Positions 39,557 to 49,864 of a stretch of DNA of 64,000 nt are shown piece after piece. This stretch comes from Desulfoplanes formicivorans (GTDB taxonomy: Bacteria > Desulfobacterota > Desulfovibrionia > Desulfovibrionales > Desulfomicrobiaceae). The notes beneath the pieces were generated by a model. The model did no database searches and was not told the origin of the DNA. It worked only from the letters and a program-made list of their open reading frames with translations. Within the stretch, counting starts at the first letter, position 1, and each line of letters begins with the position of its first letter. Made by a program: the position numbers and the translations under genes. The stretch is taken from assembly GCF_001748225.1 (NCBI RefSeq), contig NZ_BDFE01000008.1, forward strand, positions 62,001-126,000. The letters are read 5' to 3'.

Positions 39557-40528
39557 ATGGGTTCCCTTCTTCACGTCAATGCCTTGAGTACGCATATTTT
39601 TTCCTCACGGGGAATCGCCAAACCCGTGGATCGGGTCACCCTGCATCTTGATGAGGGAAAGACCCTCGGGATTGTTGGTGAATCAGGGTGCGGCAAGTCC
39701 ATGCTCGCGTTATCCCTCATGGGTATTGTGCCCTATCCTCCGGCCAAGGTGGTCGGGGGGGAGATCTTTTTCAAGGGCAGGGACCTCTTGAAGCTGTCGG
39801 AACGGGCCATGCAGAATATTCGCGGGCGGGACCTGGCCATGATTTTTCAGGAGCCCATGACCTCCCTCAATCCTGTTTTTCGGGTTGGGGATCAGATAGC
39901 CGAGACCGTGCGCCATCATCTGGGCATGAGCAAGAAGCAGGGGCTGGACAGGGCCGTGTCCCTGCTTGGGCAGGTGGGCATCTCCTCTCCGGAACGGCGG
40001 ATCATGGATTTTCCCCATCAGATGAGCGGGGGGATGCGCCAGCGGGTCATGATTGCCATGGCATTGGCCTGCAATCCATCTCTGCTTGTGGCTGACGAGC
40101 CAACAACCGCCCTGGATGTGACCATTCAGGCCCAGATTCTGAAACTCATCCGGTCCCTGCGATCCGAATACGGGACATCTGTCATCCTGATCACCCATGA
40201 TCTGGGTGTGGTTGCGGAAAATTGCGATCATGTGGCCGTCATGTACGCCGGAATCATGATGGAGATGTGCACGGTGGGAGATCTTTTTGCCGATCCGCTT
40301 CATCCGTATACCAAGGGACTCATGGCCTGCGTTCCCAGGATCGACGACACCAGTGGTCGGAAATTGGCGACCATCCCCGGGGTTGTGCCGGGGCTTCTTG
40401 ATTTGCCCGCAGGATGTCCCTTTTCCAACCGTTGCAACAGGGTTTTTGATCGCTGTCTTGCCGAGCGTCCCCCACGGCTTTTTCCCCTCAGGGGGCACAT
40501 GGTCCGGTGTTGGTTGTATGACCGATGA
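39557..40528 (+). CDS. Oligopeptide/dipeptide ABC transporter ATPase (OppD/DppD type)
   Basis: 323 residues. Walker [10 protein letters not shown], signature SGGMRQRV, Walker [13 protein letters not shown], switch His in ITHDLGVV, and the C-terminal Opp extension with [14 protein letters not shown], a four-Cys element. Cytoplasmic energy subunit of a peptide importer. No permease or binding protein in the window. Confidence 0.95.
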   Translation: MGSLLHVNALSTHIFSSRGIAKPVDRVTLHLDEGKTLGIVGESGCGKSMLALSLMGIVPYPPAKVVGGEIFFKGRDLLKLSERAMQNIRGRDLAMIFQEPMTSLNPVFRVGDQIAETVRHHLGMSKKQGLDRAVSLLGQVGISSPERRIMDFPHQMSGGMRQRVMIAMALACNPSLLVADEPTTALDVTIQAQILKLIRSLRSEYGTSVILITHDLGVVAENCDHVAVMYAGIMMEMCTVGDLFADPLHPYTKGLMACVPRIDDTSGRKLATIPGVVPGLLDLPAGCPFSNRCNRVFDRCLAERPPRLFPLRGHMVRCWLYDR

Positions 40529-40602
40529 GGGGCTTGGGATATTCAAACCTGCTTCGTGGAGTGCGAGTGGGTGGGTCGGTTTGCTTGAATTCATAACAAA
40601 GG

Positions 40603-41586
40603 TTGCAGGGTGTGTCTGTCCCGTTTCTTGAATTGAAGAATTTGACCCGGGATTTTGAGGTCAGAACAAGCAGGCTGCCTGCGCGCACGACGTTGCTTCG
40701 GGCCGTGGATCATGTTTCCCTGCACGTGGATCAGGGCCAGACCCTGGGTTTGGTGGGCGAATCCGGGTGCGGGAAATCCACCCTGGGGCAGATGGTGGTC
40801 GGGCTTGTGCCGCCCACCCGGGGGGATGTGTGCTTGCAGGGCAGACCCCTTTGGGATTCGGGCAGCTATGAAGAACCGCATGTTCGGCGCAAGATCCAGA
40901 TGATTTTTCAGGACCCGTCGTCGTCGCTCAACCCCAGGATGCGGGTTAAAAAGATCATTGGCGAGGGGCTCGACATTCATCGCATGGGTTCTCGTGCGCA
41001 ACGGACTGCGCGTGTTGCCGCTCTCATGGAGATGACCGGCATCCTGCCCGAGCACGGAAACCGGTATGCCCACGAGTTCAGCGGAGGCCAGCGTCAGAGG
41101 ATTTCCCTTGCCCGGGCCTTGAGCCTTGATCCCCAACTGATCGTGTGCGATGAGCCGGTTTCCGCTCTGGACGTTTCCATTCAGGCCCAGATTCTGAATC
41201 TGCTCGTTGACTTGCAAAAGAATCTCGGGCTGACCTATATTTTCATTTCCCATGATCTGGCCGTGGTCAGGAAGGTCAGCCATCGTGTTGCGGTCATGTA
41301 TCTTGGCCGTATCGTGGAAATCGCCGATGGCAATGATCTGTATGAAAATCCCTGTCACCCCTATACCAGGGCGCTGCTTGCGGCCGTGCCCCGACCCGAT
41401 CCCCGCAGAGGTGTGCCAAAAATCGCTCTTGCTGGCGAGATTCCAAGTCCCCTTGCTCCGCCGTCGGGATGCGTGTTCCATCCCAGGTGCCCCCGGGCCA
41501 TGGATATCTGTTCCCGGAACATTCCCGGGGACATGGAAGTCGGGCCAGGCCATCACGTGAAATGTTTTCTGTTCAAAACCGTCTGA
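40603..41586 (+). CDS. Oligopeptide/dipeptide ABC transporter ATPase (OppF/DppF type)
   Basis: 327 residues if started at the TTG at 40603, 324 from the GTG at 40612; neither has a good ribosome site. Walker [10 protein letters not shown], signature FSGGQRQRI, Walker B LIVCDEPVSALD, ISHDLAVV, and the C-terminal FHPRCPRAMDIC. Partner of the ATPase 75 bases upstream. Confidence 0.94.
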   Translation: MQGVSVPFLELKNLTRDFEVRTSRLPARTTLLRAVDHVSLHVDQGQTLGLVGESGCGKSTLGQMVVGLVPPTRGDVCLQGRPLWDSGSYEEPHVRRKIQMIFQDPSSSLNPRMRVKKIIGEGLDIHRMGSRAQRTARVAALMEMTGILPEHGNRYAHEFSGGQRQRISLARALSLDPQLIVCDEPVSALDVSIQAQILNLLVDLQKNLGLTYIFISHDLAVVRKVSHRVAVMYLGRIVEIADGNDLYENPCHPYTRALLAAVPRPDPRRGVPKIALAGEIPSPLAPPSGCVFHPRCPRAMDICSRNIPGDMEVGPGHHVKCFLFKTV

Positions 41587-41695
41587 TACAAGTTCCTACG
41601 CATGGGGAACATCTTTGTTGCGATCCCGCGTAGAGACATCTCTTGTTTGCCTTGTTGCACCTTCAATCCGCCGGACATGACGGCGACGAGATACC

Positions 41696-43690
41696 ATGAC
41701 CAACCAAGAACGACCCATTGAAATCCTGGCTCCGGCCGGGGGCAGGGAGAGCTTTCTGGCTGCAGTGGCAGCCGGTGCCGATGCCGTGTACTGCGGGCTG
41801 AAAAATTTTTCCGCACGCATGGAGGCGGACAATTTCGCCCTGGGCGAGCTGGCCGGGTTGACCGAATTGGCCCATACCAAGGGGGTTCGGGTGCACATTG
41901 CCCTGAACACCATGCTCAAGAACAGCGAGCTCGACCGCACTGGCAGGATGATCGACCGATTACAGCGGTTCGTGCACCCCGACGCCCTGATCATCCAGGA
42001 CCCTGGCGTGGCAGCATTGGCTCGTCAGGCCGGATATACGGGCGAACTCCATCTTTCCACCCTGGCCAATTGCAGTTTTCCTGCCGGGCTTTCTCTGGTG
42101 CGGGAGCACCTGCACATTGATCGGGTGGTCGTGCCCAGGGAATTGACCATCGATGAACTCAAACAGATGGCTGCTGCCTGTCCGCCCGATCTTGATCTGG
42201 AAATTTTCGTACACGGGGCCTTGTGTTATGCGGTCTCAGGTCGGTGTTACTGGTCCAGTTTTCTGGGAGGGCGCAGCGGGCTTCGGGGACGGTGCGTGCA
42301 GCCCTGTCGGAGGATGTACGATCAGGCGGGAAGCAAGGACCGGTTTTTTTCCTGTCGGGATCTGGGTTTGGACGTGCTTGTGCGTCCCGTGGCGAGCATC
42401 CCCCAGGTGCGTTCCTGGAAGATCGAGGGGCGCAAGAAGGGGCCGCATTATGTGTTTTACACGGTAAAAGCCTATCGCCTTCTCAGGGATCACGGGAATG
42501 AACCGGCCAGCCGCAAGATGGCCCTGGAACTTTTGGGCATGGCCCTTTCCCGCAAGACTTCGCATTATGCTTTTTTGTCCCAGCGCAAGGTTGTGCCCAT
42601 TGTTCAGAACGAGGATACGGGTTCCGGTTTGTTTATGGGCACTGTGCAGGGCGGAGGGCGCAGGGTGTGGTTTTCGCCCAGGGCAAGGCTTTTGAGTGGG
42701 GATCTTTTGCGTATCGGATACGAGGATCAGCCCTGGCACAGAACCCTGCGTATCCGTCGGGCCGTGCCCAAGAAGGGGAGGCTGGATATTCCTTGTGGCG
42801 AAGGTCGGCCCGCTCCCAAAGGCAGTCCGGTATTCCTCATTGATCGTCGGGAACCCGAGCTGTCCAAGCTGATTTCCGAACTGGGCAAGGAGTTGCAGTC
42901 AATCCCGCACCAGGAGATCGAAAGTTCGGATTTCAGGGTCAAACCTCCCAAGGTCTGGAGGCCTGTCCGGGTAAAAGGGAGGCAGGGTAACACCACGGAA
43001 CTGCGCGTGTTCCGCCAGTTGCCCACTGTGGAGCGCAAGGGGCCTCCCATGGGCACCTGGGTTGTTCCCGGCCAGGAGCGTAAGATCCCCCGTGCCCTGG
43101 TAGCCAGAACCTGGTGGTGGCTCCCTCCTGTTATATGGCCTGACAGGGAAAAGGTGTGGGAACAGGCAGTGACTTCGCTGGTCAACCGGGGGGCCCGGAC
43201 GCTCGTTGTCAACGCCCCCTGGCAGATGGGGCTGTTCGAGGCATCAATGAACTGTCGGATCTGGGCGGGACCGTTTTGCAATATCGCCAATCCTCTGGCC
43301 ATACAGGCCCTCAAGGATCTTGGAGCAGCCGGGGTCATTGTCAGTCCCGAGCTTGCAGGACCCGATTTTCTGGCCCTGCCTGGACGATCACCCTTGCCCC
43401 TGGGTGTGGTTATAAACGGCATCTGGCCCTTGTGCATCTCACGGATCAAGGCCACGCATCTCAAATCGGGCGAACCCTTTACCAGTCCCAAGAGAGAATC
43501 CGCCTGGACAGTCAGTTATGGCGATCTTTTCTGGACCTTTCCCAATTGGTTCCTGGATATCCGTGAAAAAAAGCAGGAATTGATCAAGGCCGGATATCAG
43601 CTTTTTGTTCACATGCGTGAACGGATACCCAAAAATGTGGAGATCAAGGACAGGCCCGGCCTCTGGAATTGGGATCTGAAATTGCTGTAG
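41696..43690 (+). CDS. Peptidase U32 family protein (RlhA/TrhP-like)
   Basis: 664 residues. Starts with the U32 motif EILAPAGGRESFLAAVAAGADAVYCG; the FeS cysteines lie in GALCYAVSGRCYWSS and GLRGRCVQPCRR. The extended C-terminal half (from about residue 320) resembles the RlhA-like U32 proteins that hydroxylate RNA. Members once called peptidases are increasingly linked to RNA hydroxylation (prephenate-dependent). Reaction here not proven. Confidence 0.9.
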   Translation: MTNQERPIEILAPAGGRESFLAAVAAGADAVYCGLKNFSARMEADNFALGELAGLTELAHTKGVRVHIALNTMLKNSELDRTGRMIDRLQRFVHPDALIIQDPGVAALARQAGYTGELHLSTLANCSFPAGLSLVREHLHIDRVVVPRELTIDELKQMAAACPPDLDLEIFVHGALCYAVSGRCYWSSFLGGRSGLRGRCVQPCRRMYDQAGSKDRFFSCRDLGLDVLVRPVASIPQVRSWKIEGRKKGPHYVFYTVKAYRLLRDHGNEPASRKMALELLGMALSRKTSHYAFLSQRKVVPIVQNEDTGSGLFMGTVQGGGRRVWFSPRARLLSGDLLRIGYEDQPWHRTLRIRRAVPKKGRLDIPCGEGRPAPKGSPVFLIDRREPELSKLISELGKELQSIPHQEIESSDFRVKPPKVWRPVRVKGRQGNTTELRVFRQLPTVERKGPPMGTWVVPGQERKIPRALVARTWWWLPPVIWPDREKVWEQAVTSLVNRGARTLVVNAPWQMGLFEASMNCRIWAGPFCNIANPLAIQALKDLGAAGVIVSPELAGPDFLALPGRSPLPLGVVINGIWPLCISRIKATHLKSGEPFTSPKRESAWTVSYGDLFWTFPNWFLDIREKKQELIKAGYQLFVHMRERIPKNVEIKDRPGLWNWDLKLL

Positions 43691-43735
43691 ACTTCCCTTG
43701 TTCGCGACGTTCATTCTTTGCGAAGCAAAACAAAG

Positions 43736-43770
43736 CCCTGCCGGAAATATTTATTTCCGGCAGGGTATTT
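43736..43770. terminator. Bidirectional terminator between the U32 gene and topB
   Basis: 14-base perfect arms CCCTGCCGGAAATA (43736-43749) and TATTTCCGGCAGGG (43752-43765) with a two-base loop, then TATTTTG on the plus strand. Convergent genes on both sides. Confidence 0.8.
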
Positions 43771-43816
43771 TGTTGGCTGATAGCGTGACGCATCGTGATG
43801 TGGTTTGATGGAAACT

Positions 43817-46015
43817 TCATGGAGACGGTTTGGCATCCCCTGGCTCGTCTGCTTGTGCTGCAACCTGCTGTCTGACTTTGGCAGTGGCAGACCGGTTGTT
43901 GGTCTGCATGTCTACTTTGACACGTCCTTGTTGCAGGATCAGCCGCGCTTCATATTTTTTCCCGTCCCTGGTTTCAAGCTTCAATGCGTTGGAAGTGATT
44001 TCCTTGGTGAGCAATTCTTTGACCTGGGTTTTGTTGATCTTCCCGCCGAACATATTTTTCCAGATGGTGAATCTGCACCCCCCGTTGGCCTCGCGCCAGT
44101 TGATGCATCCATAGGCTTTGGAGTTTTCAACCACATCCCCTCCGCACTTAGGGCATTTCCCAAGGGATGTCTTGCCGGGTGGCAGTGTGGCCGGGGTGGT
44201 GGCGAATTTCCTGTTGCGCAGGTTTTCCACGCCCTGGCGTACCATGTTTTTGATCCTGCCCATGAATTGAGGATAGGTTATGTTGCCATGCTCCATGGTC
44301 TTGAGTTCTTGTTCCCATGAACCGGTCAATTCCGGAGAAACCAGATCGGGCAAAGACGCTTCAACGGTTTCAACCACATGGCAGCCCTTGTCCGTGGCCA
44401 TGAGTTTTTTACCCTGTTTGGTCACGTAGTTTCTGCTGATAAGGGTTTCGATGATCTGAGCGCGGGTGGCCGGCGTGCCCAGTCCCCGCTCCTTGAGGGC
44501 TTCCTGCAGTTCTTCGTTGTCCACCAGCTTGCCCGCTGTTTCCATGGCTCCAAGCAGGGATGCGTCCGTAAAATGGGCAGGCGGCTTGGTGGTGTGTTTG
44601 ACCGGTCCAACCTCGCGAACCTTGATGGGATCTCCCTTGGCAACTCCTGGAAGGGGATTGTCCTTGGCTGTTCGCCAGGGTTCAGCCACGAACCATCCCC
44701 GGTCCTTGAAGATTTTACCCGTGGCCTTGAAGGGTTCGGTCTCCACCAGAATCCAGACCTGGGATGTCAAAAAGGTGCAGTCGGGGAGAAACGCGGCCAT
44801 GGTTCTGCGGCAGACCATTTCGTAGATGTTCCATTGATCCGGGGAGAGCTGTTCACGTACGGCAGGTTTTTTCGTCGGGATGATGGCGTGGTGGTCCGAG
44901 ACCTTCTTGTCGTTGACGCAGGCAAATTTTTTGGTGGCCGCCTTGATCCGTTCGGCTGCAAGGGTGCTGATTTCCTGGAAATGAGGGTATATGGCCCGCA
45001 GGTGGTCCAGAATTTCGTTATATACTTCGGTGGTCAGATAGCGCGAATCGGTTCTCGGATAGGTGAGAATTTTCTTGGATTCATAGAGTTCCTGGGCGAT
45101 TTCCAAAACCCTTTTGGCCGACAATCCGAACCGTGTATTTGCCTCACGCTGCAGGGTGGTCAGATCAAAGGGCAGAGGCGGACGCTGACGTCCCCGGGTA
45201 CTTGAGACCGATTCCACCATGCCCTGTTTGTCTGTACACTGTTTGGCCAATTCCTTGGCATGATCCTCTTCCCATAGCTTGTTGTCTTTGCGTTTGGGCG
45301 GGGCGAACCAGACGCCCTTGAAGGGTTCGTCTTCCTGTCCGAACATCCCTTCGATGGTCCAGTAGTTCTGGGGCTTGAAGTTTTCGATGGCCTTGCGACG
45401 GTCCACAAGGAGTTTCAGGACTGGTGACTGGACCCTTCCCACCGTGACCAGACCACCGGTCTTGACCGTGAAGAGTCGGGAAAAATTCATGCCCACCAGC
45501 CAGTCGGCCTCGGCCCGGGCAAAGGCGGCCAGTCCCAGATTGCGTTTGTCCTCGCCGGGGACAAGGTTGGCCAGGGCCTTTTTGAGGCCGGCCTCGGTCA
45601 TGTCGTTGGCCCAGAGGCGCTTGATGGGCTTGGTACATCCAGCCGTCAGATAAATGCGTCTGAAGATGAGTTCACCTTCGCGTCCGGCGTCTGTTGCATT
45701 GATGATGTCCGTGATGTCGTCGCGTGCCATGAGGGATTTGACAATGGCGAACTGGTCCCTGGTCTGGTCGAGTACGGTCAGGGTAAACCGCTCCGGGATC
45801 ATGGGCAGCTGTTGCAATGACCATTGTTTACCCCAATCCGGGTTCTGATCGCCGGGTTCGGCGATATTCACCAGATGGCCAACAGCCCAGGTGATCACGT
45901 AGCGATTGTCTTCAAGATACCCCTGACCGCGTCCCCGGAGACCGAGAACCTTGGCGATTTCCCTGGCCACAGAGGGTTTTTCCGCAAGGATGAGTGATTT
46001 GCTGGTTTGGTTCAT
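43817..46015 (-). CDS. topB: DNA topoisomerase III
   Basis: 732 residues, type IA topoisomerase. Toprim motif ILAEKPSVAREIAKVLG with the acidic NATDAGREGELIFR, active-site Tyr 319 in ILTYPRTDSRYL. A zinc-type module near the C-terminus (CPKCGG, then CINWREANGGC) is of the small topoisomerase-like kind. Decatenates DNA. Starts 12 bases after the response-regulator stop, so it may be carried on the regulator transcript. Confidence 0.95.
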   Translation of the reverse strand: MNQTSKSLILAEKPSVAREIAKVLGLRGRGQGYLEDNRYVITWAVGHLVNIAEPGDQNPDWGKQWSLQQLPMIPERFTLTVLDQTRDQFAIVKSLMARDDITDIINATDAGREGELIFRRIYLTAGCTKPIKRLWANDMTEAGLKKALANLVPGEDKRNLGLAAFARAEADWLVGMNFSRLFTVKTGGLVTVGRVQSPVLKLLVDRRKAIENFKPQNYWTIEGMFGQEDEPFKGVWFAPPKRKDNKLWEEDHAKELAKQCTDKQGMVESVSSTRGRQRPPLPFDLTTLQREANTRFGLSAKRVLEIAQELYESKKILTYPRTDSRYLTTEVYNEILDHLRAIYPHFQEISTLAAERIKAATKKFACVNDKKVSDHHAIIPTKKPAVREQLSPDQWNIYEMVCRRTMAAFLPDCTFLTSQVWILVETEPFKATGKIFKDRGWFVAEPWRTAKDNPLPGVAKGDPIKVREVGPVKHTTKPPAHFTDASLLGAMETAGKLVDNEELQEALKERGLGTPATRAQIIETLISRNYVTKQGKKLMATDKGCHVVETVEASLPDLVSPELTGSWEQELKTMEHGNITYPQFMGRIKNMVRQGVENLRNRKFATTPATLPPGKTSLGKCPKCGGDVVENSKAYGCINWREANGGCRFTIWKNMFGGKINKTQVKELLTKEITSNALKLETRDGKKYEARLILQQGRVKVDMQTNNRSATAKVRQQVAAQADEPGDAKPSP

Positions 46016-46027
46016 GAATGGGGAAGG

Positions 46028-47425
46028 TTATTTTCTGAAATCCCTGGCCGAGATATCCATACGTCGCAAAATTTTTTGCAGGGAGACCCGTCCCAAACCG
46101 CTTTGCCTGGCCGCTTCGGAAATATTGCCCGAAGTCTTTTCCAGAAGGTCGGTCACATAGGTGCGGGTGAATTGGTTGAGGACATCGGCCTTGGCCTGCT
46201 TGTACGGCGTGATGCCGGTTGGGTGGTCCGTGGGCAGGTTGCCGGTTCCCTCAACCAGGGAGACCGAGGACATGGTGATCCGTTTTCCCCGGGAAAACAA
46301 AACCAGCCTGCGGATGAAATTGATCAGTTCACGGACATTGCCCGGCCAGGTTTTGGTTGCAAGATAGGAAAGAACGTCGGGATCGATCTCTTTTTCCTCA
46401 ATGGACATTTCCCGACACGTTCTGAGAATGAAAAACTGGACCAGAAGCGGAATGTCCTGGCTTCGTTCACGCAGGGGAGGGACGTCAATGGTCAGGACGT
46501 TGAGCCGGTAAAAGAGGTCTTCGCGAAACGCACCATCGTGGATTTTGTGTTCCAGGTCCTGATTGGTGGAGGCCAGGATGCGCACGTCCACCTTGGTCGG
46601 GGTTGTGGAACCAACAGGTCGGATTTCCCTTTCCTGGATAGCCCTGAGCAGTTTGGTCTGGATGGTTGGGTCGATGTCCCCGATTTCGTCCAGCAGAAGG
46701 GTAGAGTTGTCCGCACTCAAGAACAGGCCCTTGCTGGAAGCGTCCGCGCCGGTATAGGCCCCTTTGGTATGTCCGAAAAGTTCACTTTCCAGAAGTTCCG
46801 AAGGAATGGCCGGGCAGTTGACCGTAACCATGGGCCGTTTGGCGCGTGGCGAGAGCCTGTGGATCATTCGCGCTACCAGTTCCTTGCCTACGCCTGATTC
46901 TCCACGAATGAGAACCGTATAATTGGTCTGGGCCACCGTGGCGATGGTCTCCCGGAGTCGAGCCATGACCCTGCTCTGTCCAATAAGGGATGGGGACAGG
47001 GGCCGGGATTTGGTCAGAGATTTGAGTTCGACATTCTCGCACAAAAGGCGGTTGCGTTCCAGTCCCCTTTCTACCACGCGAAAGAACACTTCGTTGTCCA
47101 GGGGTTTGAGCAGAAAATCGTACGCCCCGGATTTGAGGGTTTTGACTGCGGTCTGAACATCGCCGAATGCGGTCATGATGACCACGCTGAGGTTCGGATC
47201 AATGGCCAGCACCCGGGTGAGGAGTTCATCTCCGGTCATGGAAGGCATGCGCAGGTCCGTCAGCATGAGCGAAATCCGACGGTTTTCCAAAATGGAAAGT
47301 GCCCGGGTGCCGGAATCGGCATCAATACACCTGCATGCGGGAAATCTTTGCCCGAGCAATCGGCAGAGGCCCCGGGAAAAGTCTTTTTCGTCGTCAACAA
47401 TGAGAATGGTTTGGGGTTCTGGCAT
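46028..47425 (-). CDS. Sigma54-dependent response regulator (NtrC family)
   Basis: 465 residues: REC receiver (1-120, phospho-acceptor Asp 57 in LTDLRMP, Lys 107), AAA+ activator domain with Walker A GESGVGKE (175-182), the sigma54-contact loop GAYTGA (222-227, Tyr where Phe is usual), Walker B LLLDEIGD (243-250) and a FIS-type HTH at the end (NISEAARQSGLGRVSLQKIL). Its gene follows the sensor kinase by 54 bases, so they form a pair. The likely target is the divergent exporter unit, which has a -24/-12 promoter. Confidence 0.95.
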   Translation of the reverse strand: MPEPQTILIVDDEKDFSRGLCRLLGQRFPACRCIDADSGTRALSILENRRISLMLTDLRMPSMTGDELLTRVLAIDPNLSVVIMTAFGDVQTAVKTLKSGAYDFLLKPLDNEVFFRVVERGLERNRLLCENVELKSLTKSRPLSPSLIGQSRVMARLRETIATVAQTNYTVLIRGESGVGKELVARMIHRLSPRAKRPMVTVNCPAIPSELLESELFGHTKGAYTGADASSKGLFLSADNSTLLLDEIGDIDPTIQTKLLRAIQEREIRPVGSTTPTKVDVRILASTNQDLEHKIHDGAFREDLFYRLNVLTIDVPPLRERSQDIPLLVQFFILRTCREMSIEEKEIDPDVLSYLATKTWPGNVRELINFIRRLVLFSRGKRITMSSVSLVEGTGNLPTDHPTGITPYKQAKADVLNQFTRTYVTDLLEKTSGNISEAARQSGLGRVSLQKILRRMDISARDFRK

Positions 47426-47479
47426 GGGAAAGACGATTCCTGGTTTCTGGTTGAAGGTGCCGAGGTATCTGTGCTCATG

Positions 47480-49864
47480 CTACAACGGGAGCGTAATCTC
47501 GAAGACGGCACCGTTGTCGTTGTAAACATTGATGTCGCCGTCGTTATCCTGGACGAGGTTGTAGACAACAGCCAGACCCAGACCGGTTCCCTGACCGACG
47601 TCCTTGGTCGTATAAAACGGATCAAAGATGTTGGGCAGGTCTTTTTCCGGAATACCCGGCCCATTGTCCCTGACCGTAAGGACCACAACGCCGGAATCTT
47701 TCTCGACCTCGGCAGTGATGTCAATGCGTCCATCTTCGGCTGACAGAGCGTCCAGAGCGTTGACAAACAGATTGGTCAGAATGTGTTCGATGTCACGGCT
47801 GGAGACCTTGATGGTTACGGGTGTTTCAGCCGAGCTCATGTGCAGTTGGATGTGTTTGGCCTCGGCCTGGACTTTGAATACCTGGTGGAGACCGGCAAGG
47901 GTGGCAAAGAGGTCACACCGGACATCGGGATTTTTCTTGATGTGGGCGAAATTGAGCAGATCCTGAACCACATTTTGAGCCTGTCTGGCATGCTTTTCAA
48001 TGATTGTCAGGTCGTCAATGGCCTGTTGTGATTTTGCCGAGATCCGCAGAAGCTCAGTGTAACAAAGAATGATCCCCAGGGGATTGTTGATTTCATGGGC
48101 CAGGCCAGCTGCAAATTTCCCCATGGCGATCATTTTTTCCGACTGCTGCATGCGGGTAATCATTTTCTTTTCTGAAGTGTTGTCTCGTACGTAAATGGCC
48201 ATGCGATCGGATTGGCGCAAGGGATAGATGGTTACCATGAAATGGCGGTTGTGCATGTGGAATTCATGACTGCCCGGTTGTGGGGCGGTTTGCAGATTGC
48301 CATCTTCGGACAGCATGGCCGGGTGGGATTCCAGAATGCTGGGCAAGGGGATTGCCGTGGGTACCCTGTTTTCGGGCCAGGAAAAGTTGCTGCGGGCTGC
48401 CGCGTTGGCAATAATCACCTGGCCGGTACCATCAAGGAGTAGCAGAGGGTCGGAAATGCCGTCAAACACGGACTGAAGAATGTTGCGCTGGTGCAGGAGA
48501 TCATCCAGAGCCTGGAGGTTTTCTATGGCCAGGGCGAGCTGCTGACCAAGAGCGGTGAGCACCTGGCGGGTCTGCATCGACATGCCCGGATCATGGCCCC
48601 AATGCAGGCAAAGGATGCCCCATGCCGTGTCCTGGGTGATCACCGGGATGAGGGCTCGCCTGGTATCGAACACGGCGCGTTTGTCCACAAGCAGAGATGT
48701 CCAGTTGTCCGGGAGCGAACAGGGAGTGGCTGTTGGAGGCCAGGTGTAGGAACGCTGCGAGGCTGCGGCGCATACATAAGTGATGGAGGAAACCTCGAAT
48801 CGGGTACCCATGAGGGCCAGGGTCTGGTCCAGAAGTTCGGGCCGTGAGGAGGTGGTGTTCAGCTGGTTCAGCATGTCCACAAAGAGGTGGACATCCAATT
48901 GGCGTTCGCGCGTTTCCTGTTGGAGGTCTTTTGTTCGTTCGGCAACCATGTGCTCGAGATTTTCCGCATATTGTTCGAGTTTGTTCCGGGCCTCCTTGAG
49001 GTGTGTTCCCAGTTCTTCGGTGGCATGAAATATTTCATGGATCTCGTCGCCGGTGTGTATCTTTTCAAAAATCTTTTTTTCCTGCGTGTCGTTGGCCTCA
49101 CCGTGAAATATGTCCAGCACCCGGCGCAGGTTGTGGACCACCAGACGATTGAACAGGACACTGATCATGCCAAAAAAAAACAATGCTCCCCCAAGGGCCA
49201 TGATGGCGTAGCTGATGGCTGCTTCCTTGATACGTAAAAACGAGACCTGGATGGGGATGCCCACCAGGTCAAGGCCGCTGATTTTTCCCTCGAGATAGTT
49301 GAATCCCCGGGTCGATCCGTACTTGGCAATGACCTCCACAGGCGCCTGCTGGGGGGAGCCGTGACAGCGCATGCACGGCTTCTCGAATCTGACAGGTCTG
49401 GTGGTGATGTAGTAATCCTCCCCCCTGATTTTCCTGATCCCTTCCCATATCTTCTTGTTGGGTGTTTTCCTGAAATATTCGATGAACTCCTGTTCCAGCT
49501 CGTTGGCCTCGAATTTGGGATTGCGCGCGTTGATGGCCACTCTTCGGTAATGATAATTCTGTTTGGGAAATTTCAGATCCTCCATGATCTGTTTGGATAC
49601 AAAGGATGAGGACATGGACTCGAGGATGAACCGGTCGGTTCCGAGCAGTTGGTACATGGACGGGCGAAGTATGGTGCGGACATAATTCTGGATGGAATCC
49701 ACCTGGGCAAAGAGAAGATGGGTTTTGTCCTTGACCTCGGTGAAAAGGATATTCCTCATGTTGAAGTACAACGCCGTGGACAGAAACGTACCCACGCAAA
49801 GCATGGAGACAATGAGCCAGAAGATGAATTTTGTTTGCAGCGTGTTCTTGGTGAAGGGAGACAT
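47480..49864 (-). CDS. Sensor histidine kinase with periplasmic c-heme-type (DUF3365/Tll0287-like) domain
   Basis: 794 residues from the ATG giving MSPFTKNTLQ; a GTG six codons earlier is an alternative, neither has a ribosome site. Order: TM1 (about 12-34), a periplasmic DUF3365-like sensor with CMRCH (164-168, a covalent heme motif), TM2 (about 217-239), a HAMP-like linker and coiled coil, a GAF-like region (about 340-450), a PAS domain (about 460-560), HisKA with His 590 in AHEINNPL, and HATPase (DNGPGIP, GQGTGLGL). Should sense redox state, or a ligand such as NO or sulfite, at heme outside the membrane. Confidence 0.93.
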   Translation of the reverse strand: MSPFTKNTLQTKFIFWLIVSMLCVGTFLSTALYFNMRNILFTEVKDKTHLLFAQVDSIQNYVRTILRPSMYQLLGTDRFILESMSSSFVSKQIMEDLKFPKQNYHYRRVAINARNPKFEANELEQEFIEYFRKTPNKKIWEGIRKIRGEDYYITTRPVRFEKPCMRCHGSPQQAPVEVIAKYGSTRGFNYLEGKISGLDLVGIPIQVSFLRIKEAAISYAIMALGGALFFFGMISVLFNRLVVHNLRRVLDIFHGEANDTQEKKIFEKIHTGDEIHEIFHATEELGTHLKEARNKLEQYAENLEHMVAERTKDLQQETRERQLDVHLFVDMLNQLNTTSSRPELLDQTLALMGTRFEVSSITYVCAAASQRSYTWPPTATPCSLPDNWTSLLVDKRAVFDTRRALIPVITQDTAWGILCLHWGHDPGMSMQTRQVLTALGQQLALAIENLQALDDLLHQRNILQSVFDGISDPLLLLDGTGQVIIANAAARSNFSWPENRVPTAIPLPSILESHPAMLSEDGNLQTAPQPGSHEFHMHNRHFMVTIYPLRQSDRMAIYVRDNTSEKKMITRMQQSEKMIAMGKFAAGLAHEINNPLGIILCYTELLRISAKSQQAIDDLTIIEKHARQAQNVVQDLLNFAHIKKNPDVRCDLFATLAGLHQVFKVQAEAKHIQLHMSSAETPVTIKVSSRDIEHILTNLFVNALDALSAEDGRIDITAEVEKDSGVVVLTVRDNGPGIPEKDLPNIFDPFYTTKDVGQGTGLGLAVVYNLVQDNDGDINVYNDNGAVFEITLPL

